Notes under the pieces: model-generated
Databases searched by the model: none
Seen by the model: only the letters and a program-made list of their open reading frames with translations
Told to the model about the DNA's origin: nothing
Part shown: one piece after another, positions 22,228 to 30,406 of the stretch
Numbering within the stretch: the stretch's first letter is position 1
Layout: every line of letters starts with the position of its first letter
From: an uncultured Blautia sp.
GTDB lineage: Bacteria; Bacillota; Clostridia; Lachnospirales; Lachnospiraceae
Direction of reading: 5' to 3'
Assembly (NCBI GenBank): GCA_946626695.1
Contig: CAMOUV010000005.1
Coordinates: 1 to 32,601, forward strand
DNA: 32,601 bases
Made by a program: the position numbers and the translations under genes

Positions 22228-23343
22228 ATGAAGCTGGTGTGTTCGAAAAGCAATCTTTTAAAAAGCATCAATATTTCCATGAAGGCGGTTCCTTCCAAAA
22301 CCACCATGACCATTCTGGAATGCATTCTGATCGATGCCTCTTCCAGTCAGATCAAATTTATATCCAATGACATGGAACTGGGTATTGAGACGATCGTGGA
22401 AGGAATGATCCTGGAAAAGGGAATCGTTGCTGCGGATGCAAAGATTTTCTATGAAATCATCCGTCGTCTTCCGGACAATGATGTTTCCATTGAAAGCGAC
22501 AACAATTATACCATCACGATCACCTGTGAAAAAGCGAACTTCAAGATTCCGGGAAAATCGGGTGAGGACTTTACGTACCTTCCCATCATCGAAAGGGATC
22601 ATTCTCTGACGCTTTCCCAGTATACCCTGAAGGAAATGATCCGGCAGACCATCTTTTCCATTGCCGTCAATGAGAATAATCCGATGATGACCGGTGAACT
22701 GATCGAGATCAAGGATCATTATCTGAAGATGGTTTCCCTGGACGGTCACAGGATATCCATACGCCGTACGGAGCTGAAAAAGGATTATCCGGAAACAAAG
22801 GCAGTTGTTCCCGGAAAGACCCTGAACGAGATCAGCAAGATACTGTCCGGCGAGATGGATGATCAGGTCAGCATTTATTTTACGAAAAACCACATCATGT
22901 TTGAATTTGACCAGACCATGGTGGTATCCCGTCTGATCGAGGGCGAGTATTTCCGTGTGGATCATATGCTCTCCAACGATTATGAAATTCGTGTTTCCGT
23001 CAATAAAAAAGAATTTCTTGAGTGTATCGAAAGATCCACGCTTCTTGTAAAAGAAGGGGATAAAAAGCCGATCGTGGTCAATCTGATCGACAACCAGATG
23101 GAGATGCGGATCGATTCCGCCCTTGGTTCCATGCGGGAAGATATCAATGTGGAAAAGGAAGGAAAAGATATCATTATCGGTTTCAATCCGAAATTTCTCG
23201 CCGATGCTCTGCGGGTGATCGATGATGAGACCATCGATATTTATATGGTCAATGCAAAAGCTCCCTGTTTCATAAAGGATGAGCAGGAAATGTACACCTA
23301 TCTGATCCTGCCGGTCAACATCAACCAGAATCAGTACAGATAA
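22228..23343 (+). CDS. dnaN: DNA polymerase III sliding clamp (beta subunit)
   Basis: DnaN forms the ring that tethers DNA polymerase III to DNA. The N terminus MKLVCSKSNLLKSINISMKAVPSKTTMTI matches clamp domain 1 (here shortened: MKLVCSKSNLLKSI), and the C terminus QEMYTYLILPVNINQ is the conserved end. The length of 371 residues is normal. AAAAAGGAGATG precedes the ATG by the right distance. It is followed 12 bases later by the S4-domain gene, in the usual dnaA-dnaN-yaaA-recF order. Confidence 0.97.
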   Translation: MKLVCSKSNLLKSINISMKAVPSKTTMTILECILIDASSSQIKFISNDMELGIETIVEGMILEKGIVAADAKIFYEIIRRLPDNDVSIESDNNYTITITCEKANFKIPGKSGEDFTYLPIIERDHSLTLSQYTLKEMIRQTIFSIAVNENNPMMTGELIEIKDHYLKMVSLDGHRISIRRTELKKDYPETKAVVPGKTLNEISKILSGEMDDQVSIYFTKNHIMFEFDQTMVVSRLIEGEYFRVDHMLSNDYEIRVSVNKKEFLECIERSTLLVKEGDKKPIVVNLIDNQMEMRIDSALGSMREDINVEKEGKDIIIGFNPKFLADALRVIDDETIDIYMVNAKAPCFIKDEQEMYTYLILPVNINQNQYR

Positions 23344-23355
23344 AGGAAAAAGAGT

Positions 23356-23562
23356 ATGGAAGTTACGATCAGAGATGATTTTATCAAGCTCGGACAGGTT
23401 CTGAAGCTTGCCAATGTGGTCCAGGACGGCGTGGAGGCCAAGTATGTGATCCAGGAGGGCAAGGTGAAGGTGAACGGAGAAGTGGATCTCCGGAGAGGCA
23501 GGAAAATACATCCCGGTGATGTCATCACATACGGAGATGAAGAGATCGTTGTGATCGGGTAA
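23356..23562 (+). CDS. yaaA: S4-domain RNA-binding protein YaaA (RlbA-like)
   Basis: This 68-residue protein is an S4 RNA-binding domain. The signature is FIKLGQVLKLANVVQDG, then VKVNGEVDLRRGRKIHPGDV. It is the YaaA/RlbA protein found between dnaN and recF in Firmicutes, proposed to act in ribosome maturation or RNA binding. AAGGA precedes the ATG. The stop is a few bases before the recF start, which has a poor ribosome-binding site, so recF is probably translated by coupling. Confidence 0.93.
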   Translation: MEVTIRDDFIKLGQVLKLANVVQDGVEAKYVIQEGKVKVNGEVDLRRGRKIHPGDVITYGDEEIVVIG

Positions 23563-23566
23563 GCGT

Positions 23567-24649
23567 ATGTATATTGAATCCATTCAGCTGAAAAATTTTC
23601 GGAATTATCGATCTCTGGAAATGGAGTTTGATCAGGGGACCAATATACTGTACGGGGACAACGCCCAGGGAAAGACAAACATTCTGGAATCGGTCTATCT
23701 GTGCGGGACAAGCAAATCCCACAGAGGGAGCAAGGACCGGGAAATGATCCTTTTCGGTGAAGAGGAATCGCACATCCGTCTTTTTATTCATAAAAACGGT
23801 ATCCAGTACAAAATCGACATGCATCTGAAAAAGAATAAGCCGAAGGGAGTTGCCGTAAACGGGGTGCCGATCCGGAAAGCAAAAGAGCTTCTGGGTGTGA
23901 TCAATGTGGTTTTCTTTTCTCCGGAAGATCTGAATATCATAAAAAACGGTCCGGCAGAGAGAAGAAGATTTACCGATATGGAGCTTTGTCAGCTGGATCC
24001 GGTTTATGTTTCGGATCTTTCCGGATATAACCATGTGATCAATCAGAGAAACAAGCTTCTGAAGGATCTGTGGAGCAGTCCGTCCCTGAAGGATACCCTG
24101 GATATCTGGGATGAACAGCTTGTACAGTACGGACTGAAGGTGATCCGTAAAAGGAGAGAATTCATCCGGGAGCTGAATGAGATCGCTTCGGAAATCCATC
24201 ATAATCTGACGGGAGGCATTGAAAAAATAGAGATCCTCTATGAGCCGGATGTCCCGGAGGAGCTCCTGTCAGAAAAGGTCTTTCTGAACCGGGAAAGGGA
24301 TCTGAAGCTGAAAACCTCTTCCACAGGTCCGCACAGAGATGATTTCTGCGTAAGGATCAACGGGATCGACATACGAAAATACGGATCCCAGGGACAGCAG
24401 AGAACAGCTGCTCTTTCTCTAAAGCTTTCGGAAATCTATCTGGTGAAGAAAAAGATCCATGATGAACCGATTCTGCTTCTTGACGATGTTCTTTCGGAGC
24501 TGGACAGCAGCCGTCAGAACTATCTTCTCGGCAGTATTCATGATATTCAGACAATCATTACATGTACCGGACTGGATGATTTTGTGAGTCATCAGTTCGA
24601 GATCAATAAGGTTTTTCACGTGGTAAAAGGGGAAGTCAGTGGTCTTTGA
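23567..24649 (+). CDS. recF: DNA replication and repair protein RecF
   Basis: RecF is an SMC-like ATPase that loads RecA at gaps and damaged forks. The N terminus has MYIESIQLKNFRNY and Walker A GDNAQGKTNI. The ABC signature GSQGQQRTAALSLKLSE and Walker B LLLDDVLSELD lie towards the C terminus. The length of 360 residues is typical. The ATG follows the yaaA stop after four bases, with only GGGTAAG as a weak ribosome-binding site. The stop codon overlaps a -35 element for the next gene. Confidence 0.96.
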   Translation: MYIESIQLKNFRNYRSLEMEFDQGTNILYGDNAQGKTNILESVYLCGTSKSHRGSKDREMILFGEEESHIRLFIHKNGIQYKIDMHLKKNKPKGVAVNGVPIRKAKELLGVINVVFFSPEDLNIIKNGPAERRRFTDMELCQLDPVYVSDLSGYNHVINQRNKLLKDLWSSPSLKDTLDIWDEQLVQYGLKVIRKRREFIRELNEIASEIHHNLTGGIEKIEILYEPDVPEELLSEKVFLNRERDLKLKTSSTGPHRDDFCVRINGIDIRKYGSQGQQRTAALSLKLSEIYLVKKKIHDEPILLLDDVLSELDSSRQNYLLGSIHDIQTIITCTGLDDFVSHQFEINKVFHVVKGEVSGL

Positions 24650-24674
24650 CAAGCATACAGGTGTATGATACACT
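24646..24674 (+). promoter_or_regulatory. promoter for the TPR/ATPase gene, overlapping the recF stop
   Basis: TTGACA (24646-24651) overlaps the recF stop codon and is followed after 17 bases by TACACT (24669-24674). Nested short inverted repeats surround the -10 (GTGTA/TACAC at 24661-24673, and TACAG/CTGTA further out). The first hexamer is perfect; the second is moderate. Confidence 0.55.
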
Positions 24675-24709
24675 GACTGTAGAATGAGTAAAATGCTTGC
24701 AGAAAGCTG

Positions 24710-27187
24710 GTGATCGTTTTGGACAAAGAAGAATTCAGAATCAAACTGGAAGAAATCAACCGTCTTGTAGAGATAAAAGATTACAAGGGAGCCATGGACG
24801 TGGTTGACAGTATCGACTGGAGACGTGTCAAGAATGTCCGGACTCTCTGCGTCGTGGGAGAAATCTATGCGGCCAACAAAAAATATGAGGACAGCAAGGA
24901 AATATTCCGGCTGGCTTATCACAGGTCTCCCATCGGAAAAAATATTCTTTACCGGCTGGTTGAGATCTGTCTGAAGACGGGAGATATCGAGGATGCGGAG
25001 GATTATTATGATGAATTCTGCGTGGTTGCTCCTCATGACAGCAATTCCTATATTCTGAAATATAAGATCCTGAAAGCCCAGAACGCACCGATTGAAGAAC
25101 AGATCCGGGTACTGGAAGACTACAAAGAGAGCGAATTCACCGAAAAATGGTCCTATGAGCTTGCCAGTCTGTACTATAAATCCGGACAGAAGGAAAAATG
25201 TCAGGATCTCTGCAATGAGATGATCCTGTGGTTCAGCGAAGGAAACTATATTATAAAAGCCCTTGATCTGAAGTCACAGATGGGTACCCTGACGGAAAAA
25301 GAAAAGAAAAAATACGAAGACCAGCTGATGCCTGTACTGGCGAAAAGAGAGGCCGAAGAAAAAGCAGAGGAAGCTTCTGCGGAGGAAGAAAAATCCGGGG
25401 AAGAGTCCACGGGCGAAGAAACAGAGCCGAAGGAAGAAACCGAAGAGAAACCAGAGGAAGACTCTGATGAAAAACCGGAAGAAGCCGAAGTAAGCGAAGT
25501 TCCGGATGAATATGATGAAGACAGGGATAATCCGCAGATCGACAGCATCATCATGAAAAACGAGAAGGATCTGCAGAATGCGGAAACCCTGCAGGAGAGA
25601 ATATCCAAGGGAATCCGTGATCTGTTCGGCGGTATCCGGAAGGAGATTGGTCCTTCGGAGGAAAACGAAGATGAAGAAGATACTGAGGAAGGGGATGACA
25701 TTCTTTCCGATGAGCCTTCTTCCTCCGAAGAATTTGACGATGTACCCGTTCTGGAAGAGGAAGGGGAAGCCGTAAAAATTTACAAAAAGAAGAAAAGAGG
25801 CCATTCCAGATCCTTCCATATTCCAGAGCTTAAATCTTCCTCGAAAGAAAGCATACTGGAGAAAAAGAGTGCGTTCACGCCGGATGAAGATAACATTCTG
25901 ATCGAGGATGTGGTTATTCCGGAAGAGCCTCCGAAGGAATTCAATCTGGAGGATACGATCCTGGCGGCGGCAGCTTCCCAGGGAATTGAGATTCCGGAGG
26001 AAAAGCAGGAAGAAGCACCGGAAGAAGAAGTGAAGGAAGAGATCATTGATCTTTCCGGCGATGAGGAAGAAGAGAATCCGAAAGAAGAGAATGAAGAATT
26101 TCCGGAAGAAACGGTGATCTCCGAAGAAGGAGCAGCGGACGATGTTCCGGATCTGGAATTCCCGGATCTGAAGCCGGAAGAGATTGATCTGGAGAAGGTG
26201 GAGGACAAGAGCATCCTTCCGACGCCGCTGGAGGAAAAAGATCTTTTCAGCGAGGAAGAGGTACCGGAAGAGACGGAAGAAAAAGAAACTTCCGAAGCCG
26301 AGGAACCGGAACCAAAGGAAGTGCCGGAGGAGGATGAAAACCTCACCGAAGAAGAAAGACTGGAAAAGTTCATCGATTCGATCCATCCGGAAGAGGAAAA
26401 AAATGCGGATATCATTCCCAGGGAGAAGGATCTGAGGGAGGAAGAAATCCGTCTGTTCTCTTATTTCGTGATGGTTCCCGGAATGAAGGAGCAGATCATC
26501 AATACCCTTTACGATGTACAGATGGGGGCGGCGGACAATACATCCAGAACAGGCAATGTGATCGTCATGGGCGGCGCGGAGACCGGAAAGACCAGACTGA
26601 TCTCGGGTCTGATCCCGGCAATCTGCAAAGAGCTGAATCTGGAAGCATCCAAGGTTGCCTATGTGTTTGCCGAACAGATCAACGGAAAGAATATCGACCG
26701 TATCGTGGAAAAGCTTTCCGGCGGATTTCTGGTGATCGAAAAAGCCAACCAGCTGGATCCGAAAACCGCCGAGGCCCTGAACCAGGCGATGGAAAAGGAT
26801 ACGAACGGCATGATCTTCATTCTGGAGGATGATAAGATCGGCATGCGGAAGATGATCGCCCGTTATCCGAAGCTTGCAAGAAAGTTCACATCCACCATCA
26901 ATATACCCGTATTCACCAACGATGAGCTTGCGTATTTTGCCAAGATCTATGCGATGGAAAACGGCTATAAGATCGACAATATGGGAATGCTTGCTCTGTA
27001 CAATCTGATCGGCATCAATCAGAAGGAGGACATGCCGATGAATATCGGCGCCGTCAAGGAAATCATTGACGCGGCGATCGCCAAATCCCAGGGAGGATTT
27101 AAGCTGTTCAGAAAGAAAAATGAGAAGAAGAGAATGGATCAGGACGGATACATCGCTCTTCTTGAAAAGGATTTTAACATCAAATAA
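24710..27187 (+). CDS. TPR-like, acidic-linker, P-loop ATPase protein of unknown function
   Basis: I do not recognise a characterised function. The N-terminal 200 residues are helical and TPR-like (YKGAMDVVDSIDW, ANKKYEDSKEIFRLAYHRS). Residues of about 210-590 are extremely Glu/Lys/Pro-rich and probably disordered. The C-terminal 230 residues resemble an AAA-type ATPase, with Walker A GGAETGKTRL (about 622-631) and a Walker B-like FLVIEKANQLD in which glutamate replaces the first aspartate. A small basic tail (FRKKNEKKRMDQDG) follows. The GTG at 24710 is used; a TTG at 24719 (MDKEEFR) has a somewhat better upstream GGTGA. It lies where gyrB often follows recF. Proteins with this opening seem common in Lachnospiraceae, from memory. 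rsmA follows by 27 bases. Confidence 0.75.
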   Translation: MIVLDKEEFRIKLEEINRLVEIKDYKGAMDVVDSIDWRRVKNVRTLCVVGEIYAANKKYEDSKEIFRLAYHRSPIGKNILYRLVEICLKTGDIEDAEDYYDEFCVVAPHDSNSYILKYKILKAQNAPIEEQIRVLEDYKESEFTEKWSYELASLYYKSGQKEKCQDLCNEMILWFSEGNYIIKALDLKSQMGTLTEKEKKKYEDQLMPVLAKREAEEKAEEASAEEEKSGEESTGEETEPKEETEEKPEEDSDEKPEEAEVSEVPDEYDEDRDNPQIDSIIMKNEKDLQNAETLQERISKGIRDLFGGIRKEIGPSEENEDEEDTEEGDDILSDEPSSSEEFDDVPVLEEEGEAVKIYKKKKRGHSRSFHIPELKSSSKESILEKKSAFTPDEDNILIEDVVIPEEPPKEFNLEDTILAAAASQGIEIPEEKQEEAPEEEVKEEIIDLSGDEEEENPKEENEEFPEETVISEEGAADDVPDLEFPDLKPEEIDLEKVEDKSILPTPLEEKDLFSEEEVPEETEEKETSEAEEPEPKEVPEEDENLTEEERLEKFIDSIHPEEEKNADIIPREKDLREEEIRLFSYFVMVPGMKEQIINTLYDVQMGAADNTSRTGNVIVMGGAETGKTRLISGLIPAICKELNLEASKVAYVFAEQINGKNIDRIVEKLSGGFLVIEKANQLDPKTAEALNQAMEKDTNGMIFILEDDKIGMRKMIARYPKLARKFTSTINIPVFTNDELAYFAKIYAMENGYKIDNMGMLALYNLIGINQKEDMPMNIGAVKEIIDAAIAKSQGGFKLFRKKNEKKRMDQDGYIALLEKDFNIK

Positions 27188-27214
27188 TCCGTATCCGGAT
27201 TTTGGAGGAATAAA

Positions 27215-28084
27215 ATGGCCGAACCGTATCTTGGAAATGCAAAAAGTACATCGGAGATCCTGAAAAAGTACGATTTTGTATTCCAGAAAAGGTTCGGCCA
27301 GAATTTTCTGATCGATGAGCATGTTCTGGAAAAGATTATCGATGCGGCTGAGATCGGAAAAGATGATTTTGTGATCGAGATCGGACCGGGGATCGGAACG
27401 ATGACGCAGTATCTTGCCGATCGTGCCAGACAGGTCCTGGCCGTGGAAATCGATAAAAAACTGATCCCGATCCTGCAGGATACCCTGAAGGACTGGAACA
27501 ATGTGGAGATTGTAAACCAGGATATTCTGAAAATGGATCTGGCGGCGGCAGCAGAAGAATACAATGGAGGAAGGCCGGTAAAGGTGGTGGCAAATCTTCC
27601 GTACTATATCACAACGCCGATCATCATGGCTCTGTTTGAAGAAAATGTGCCTCTGGACAGCATCACGGTGATGATTCAGAAGGAAGTGGCACAGAGGATG
27701 CAGGCATCGCCGGGGACGGCTGATTACGGAGCTCTTTCGCTGGCGGTGCAGTATTACGCAGAGACGAAGATCGCGGCGAATGTACCCCGGAATTGTTTTA
27801 TGCCCAGACCCAACGTGGACAGTACCGTGATCTGTCTGAAGAAATATGCGGTTCCTCCGGTTTCCGTGAAGAATGAGAAGCTGATGTTCGGTCTGATCAA
27901 AGCTTCTTTTAACCAGAGGAGAAAAACACTGGCAAACGGGATCAAAAATGCGGGATTTCTTTCTTTTGGAAGGGAAGAGGTTGAAAAAGCACTGACAGAC
28001 TGCGGCCTGCCGGTGAATATCAGAGGAGAAGCTCTGTCGCTCGCACAGTTTGCGGCGCTCAGCGACTGTCTGACAGAAATATAA
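27215..28084 (+). CDS. rsmA: 16S rRNA dimethyladenosine transferase RsmA
   Basis: RsmA (KsgA) dimethylates A1518 and A1519 of 16S rRNA late in small-subunit assembly. The N-terminal KRFGQNFLIDEHVLEKI and SAM motif VIEIGPGIGTMTQYLA are diagnostic, as is the catalytic VVANLPYYITTPI motif. The length of 289 residues is normal. GGAGG lies seven bases before the ATG. It is the last gene of this unit; a hairpin terminator overlaps its stop codon. Confidence 0.96.
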   Translation: MAEPYLGNAKSTSEILKKYDFVFQKRFGQNFLIDEHVLEKIIDAAEIGKDDFVIEIGPGIGTMTQYLADRARQVLAVEIDKKLIPILQDTLKDWNNVEIVNQDILKMDLAAAAEEYNGGRPVKVVANLPYYITTPIIMALFEENVPLDSITVMIQKEVAQRMQASPGTADYGALSLAVQYYAETKIAANVPRNCFMPRPNVDSTVICLKKYAVPPVSVKNEKLMFGLIKASFNQRRKTLANGIKNAGFLSFGREEVEKALTDCGLPVNIRGEALSLAQFAALSDCLTEI

Positions 28085-28114
28085 AACCGCACCCTTTGCA
28101 GGATGCGGTTTTAT
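28081..28114 (+). terminator. terminator after rsmA
   Basis: ATAAAACCGCA (28081-28091) pairs perfectly with TGCGGTTTTAT (28104-28114), an 11-bp stem around a 12-base loop that can pair further. The T-rich part is in the 3' arm. It overlaps the rsmA stop codon. Confidence 0.75.
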
Positions 28115-28131
28115 AAGTTAAAAGGAAGGAG

Positions 28132-28154
28132 AGTTGGCTGTTTTGCAGCCAACT
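28132..28154. other. GC-rich hairpin of unknown role
   Basis: AGTTGGCTG (28132-28140) pairs perfectly with CAGCCAACT (28146-28154) around the loop TTTTG. No T-run follows on either strand, so it is not a standard terminator. It could protect a 3' end after the rsmA terminator. Confidence 0.5.
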
Positions 28155-28534
28155 TATGAAAAAGAAATATAAAAATAACGTTGGCATGATTATTTTTATA
28201 TGCTCAAATTATAGATCCTAATTATGGAAAAATAATGGTAATCATGTAAAAGATTTGTGAATAAATGAAAATTTTCTGTGAATAAAAGAGGTGATGATTT
28301 ATTAGGTAAAATTGATAAAAGTATCCAGGTTAGTCAACATTTTCTGTACAAAAAACCTAAAATATACTGAATGTTTACCTTGCGTTCATACTTTATTCAT
28401 AAAATCATGGTAAAGTATGAATAACTTGATGAAAGGCAATGTAATGGCTATCATTACAGGACCATTTTTTTCATAATAATGCCCTCGGTAAACCACTACC
28501 GGGGGCACTCCTCGTTTTATGGGAAAGGAGAGCC
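28155..28534. other. AT-rich intergenic region with inverted repeats
   Basis: No confident gene lies in this 380-base gap. It contains a perfect 11-bp inverted repeat TTCATACTTTA/TAAAGTATGAA (28385-28395 and 28411-28421, spacer 15). It also contains a repeated TGTGAATAAA-like word near 28255 and 28278. The last 100 bases form a two-hairpin leader (separate entry). A 33-residue GTG-started frame beginning near 28280 has no ribosome-binding site and is not called. No clear promoter is visible, but the inverted repeat could overlap one. Confidence 0.5.
28440..28507 (+). promoter_or_regulatory. two-hairpin leader upstream of the epimerase-like gene
   Basis: Hairpin 1: TGTAATG (28440-28446) with CATTACA (28452-28458). 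Hairpin 2: TGCCCTCGGTA (28480-28490) with TACCGGGGGCA (28497-28507), 11 bp including one U-G pair, followed by CTCCTCGTTTTATG. A run of seven T sits between the two hairpins (28465-28471). This looks like a short regulatory leader or an upstream terminator, about 30 bases before the start codon. Confidence 0.4.
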
Positions 28535-29404
28535 ATGAATTACACAATCCGGAATGAACACATGACAGTAACTGCTGAGACCTTCGGAGGTCAGCTTGTA
28601 TCGGTCAAAAAGGACGGACAGGAATACCTGTGGCAGAGGGATCCTTCCTACTGGAAGGACAGCGCGCCGAATCTGTTCCCCTATATAGCGAGACTGTACG
28701 ACGGAAAATATACCTTTGAAGGAAAAACCTATTCCATGAAGATTCACGGCTTTCTGAAATACCGGGAGCTTACCCTGATCGAACAGGAAAAGGACCGCAT
28801 GACCTTTGAGCTCCGGTATGACGACGAAACGCTGGAGCAGTATCCGTGGAAATTTGTCTTCCGGATTTCCTATATCCTGAAGGAGAATGAGCTGTCGGTA
28901 TCCATGGAAGTGCTGAATGAGGATGAAAAGACCATGTATTTCGGCGTGGGCGGACATCCGGGATTCTGTGTTCCCATGGAAGAAGGACTTGCTTTTGAGG
29001 ATTATTATCTGGAGCTGCCGGAGGCGGAGGATCCGGTACGGATCGGTTTTACCGAGGCATGTTTCCGGAACGGTGAAGACGAAGCATATTCTCTGTCGGA
29101 AGGAAAGAGGATCCTTCTCCGTCACGACCTGTTCGATCAGGATGCCATCGTGCTCAAGAACGCCGGGCATGCGGTGCGGCTCGGAACCGACAAGGGAGAA
29201 AAGGGACTGATCCTTCGCTGGGATTATGATTATGTGGGTTTCTGGAGCAAACCGGGAACGGATGCTCCTTATGTGTGCATTGAACCCTGGGGTTCTCTTC
29301 CTTCCAGAGACGGAAAGCCCGAAGATTTTGCCGCGCAGCCGGATCTTCTGACGCTGGAGCCGGGAAAGACCTGTACTTCAGGCTGGAAAGTCGAGATTCT
29401 TTGA
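28535..29404 (+). CDS. aldose 1-epimerase family protein
   Basis: This 289-residue protein belongs to the galactose mutarotase-like superfamily, in the LacX-like aldose 1-epimerase group. Supporting segments are FGGQLVSVKKDGQEYLWQRD at the N terminus, PNLFPYIARLYDGKY, the histidine-containing MKIHGFLKYRE and GVGGHPGFCVP, and the C-terminal CIEPWGSLPS. These hold the two conserved histidines and the glutamate expected for the family. The natural sugar cannot be told. It starts at ATG 28535 with GGAAAGGAG upstream. No sugar operon surrounds it. Confidence 0.87.
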   Translation: MNYTIRNEHMTVTAETFGGQLVSVKKDGQEYLWQRDPSYWKDSAPNLFPYIARLYDGKYTFEGKTYSMKIHGFLKYRELTLIEQEKDRMTFELRYDDETLEQYPWKFVFRISYILKENELSVSMEVLNEDEKTMYFGVGGHPGFCVPMEEGLAFEDYYLELPEAEDPVRIGFTEACFRNGEDEAYSLSEGKRILLRHDLFDQDAIVLKNAGHAVRLGTDKGEKGLILRWDYDYVGFWSKPGTDAPYVCIEPWGSLPSRDGKPEDFAAQPDLLTLEPGKTCTSGWKVEIL

Positions 29405-29444
29405 AAAACGAAGGAATTACCTACTTTCTATGATGCGGAACTTA

Positions 29445-29453
29445 TGATATAAT
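29445..29453 (+). promoter_or_regulatory. extended -10 promoter for the S1-domain gene
   Basis: TGATATAAT (29445-29453) is an extended -10 (TG-N-TATAAT). No good -35 lies 17 bases upstream, which is common for extended -10 promoters. The S1-domain start codon is about 40 bases downstream. Confidence 0.55.
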
Positions 29454-29494
29454 CGGCTTTAAAGAAAAACGCAGTACGGAAGGAGAACCGGACA

Positions 29495-30397
29495 ATGTCA
29501 GAATCAATGAAAGACTATGAAAAAGAACTTGAGGCATCCTTTAAGAAAATCGAAGAGGGAGATATTCTTACCGGAACCGTGATCAGTGTGGATGAGAACC
29601 AGGTGGTGCTGGATCTGAAGTATTATGCCGAGGGGATCATCCCGGCGGCGGATTACAGCAGGGAACCGGGCTTTAACCTGAAGGAATCGGTTCAGATCGG
29701 TGATGAGGTGTCTGCGACCGTGGTGAGAACGGATGACGGACATGGAAACATCCTTCTTTCCAAGGTAGAAGCCAACGATGTTCTCAGCTGGGAAAAGCTG
29801 AAGGAGCTGAAGGCATCCGGTGAAGTGCTGGATGTGGTGATCAAGGGTGCAGTCAAAGGCGGCGTGATCGCGTATGTGGAGGATGTGCGCGGCTTCATTC
29901 CGGCCTCCAAGCTTTCTCTTTCCTATGTGGAAGATACCAACGAATATCTGAACAAGCACATTCAGGTGCAGGTTTTTGATGTGGACAAGGCGAACAACCG
30001 TCTGATTCTTTCTGCAAGAGAGATCCTCCGCAAAAAGGCAGAGGAAGAAAGAAAGAACCGGATTTCCAATCTGCAGGTGGGTCTGGTGACGGAAGGAACC
30101 GTCGAGACGCTGCAGCCCTACGGTGCTTTTGTCGATCTTGGCAACGGTCTTTCCGGACTGGTTCATGTTTCGCAGATCAGCACGAAGAGAATCGCAAAAC
30201 CCTCCGAGGTTCTTTCGGTGGGAGACAAGGTCAAAGTAAAGGTGACTGCCGTGAAGGACGGAAAGATCAGTCTCAGCATGAAAGCGATGGAGGATGCCCC
30301 GGTTACGGAGATCGAGGAAGAAACCTACAAGCTTCCGGAGTCCACCGAGCAGGCTACCACCTCTCTGGCATCCCTTTTTGCCAATATCAAACTGTAA
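29495..30397 (+). CDS. S1 RNA-binding domain protein (RpsA-like, three S1 repeats)
   Basis: The 300-residue protein has three S1 repeats: about 20-93 (GDILTGTVISVDENQVVLDL), 108-177 (containing GGVIAYVEDVRGFIPASKLS), and 193-265 (GLVTEGTVETLQPYGAFVDL). This architecture matches the short S1-like proteins of Firmicutes rather than the six-repeat ribosomal S1 of Gram-negative bacteria. It probably binds mRNA or the ribosome. GGAGAAC lies before the ATG. The flavin-reductase-like gene follows after nine bases. Confidence 0.88.
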   Translation: MSESMKDYEKELEASFKKIEEGDILTGTVISVDENQVVLDLKYYAEGIIPAADYSREPGFNLKESVQIGDEVSATVVRTDDGHGNILLSKVEANDVLSWEKLKELKASGEVLDVVIKGAVKGGVIAYVEDVRGFIPASKLSLSYVEDTNEYLNKHIQVQVFDVDKANNRLILSAREILRKKAEEERKNRISNLQVGLVTEGTVETLQPYGAFVDLGNGLSGLVHVSQISTKRIAKPSEVLSVGDKVKVKVTAVKDGKISLSMKAMEDAPVTEIEEETYKLPESTEQATTSLASLFANIKL

Positions 30398-30406
30398 TGG
30401 AATAAC

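Noticed and set aside
24611-24626. A second parS-like site at the 3' end of recF (TTTTTCACGTGGTAAA)
   Set aside because: It has four mismatches to the parS consensus, is not palindromic beyond CACGTG, and is inside coding sequence.
25274-27322. A 682-codon minus-strand frame, very rich in Phe, Leu and Arg
   Set aside because: It mirrors the Glu/Lys-rich codons of the TPR/ATPase gene on the plus strand. The composition is an artefact of that low-complexity region.
28280-28378. A 33-residue GTG-started frame in the AT-rich gap
   Set aside because: No ribosome-binding site, non-ATG start, no recognisable feature. It is too weak to call.
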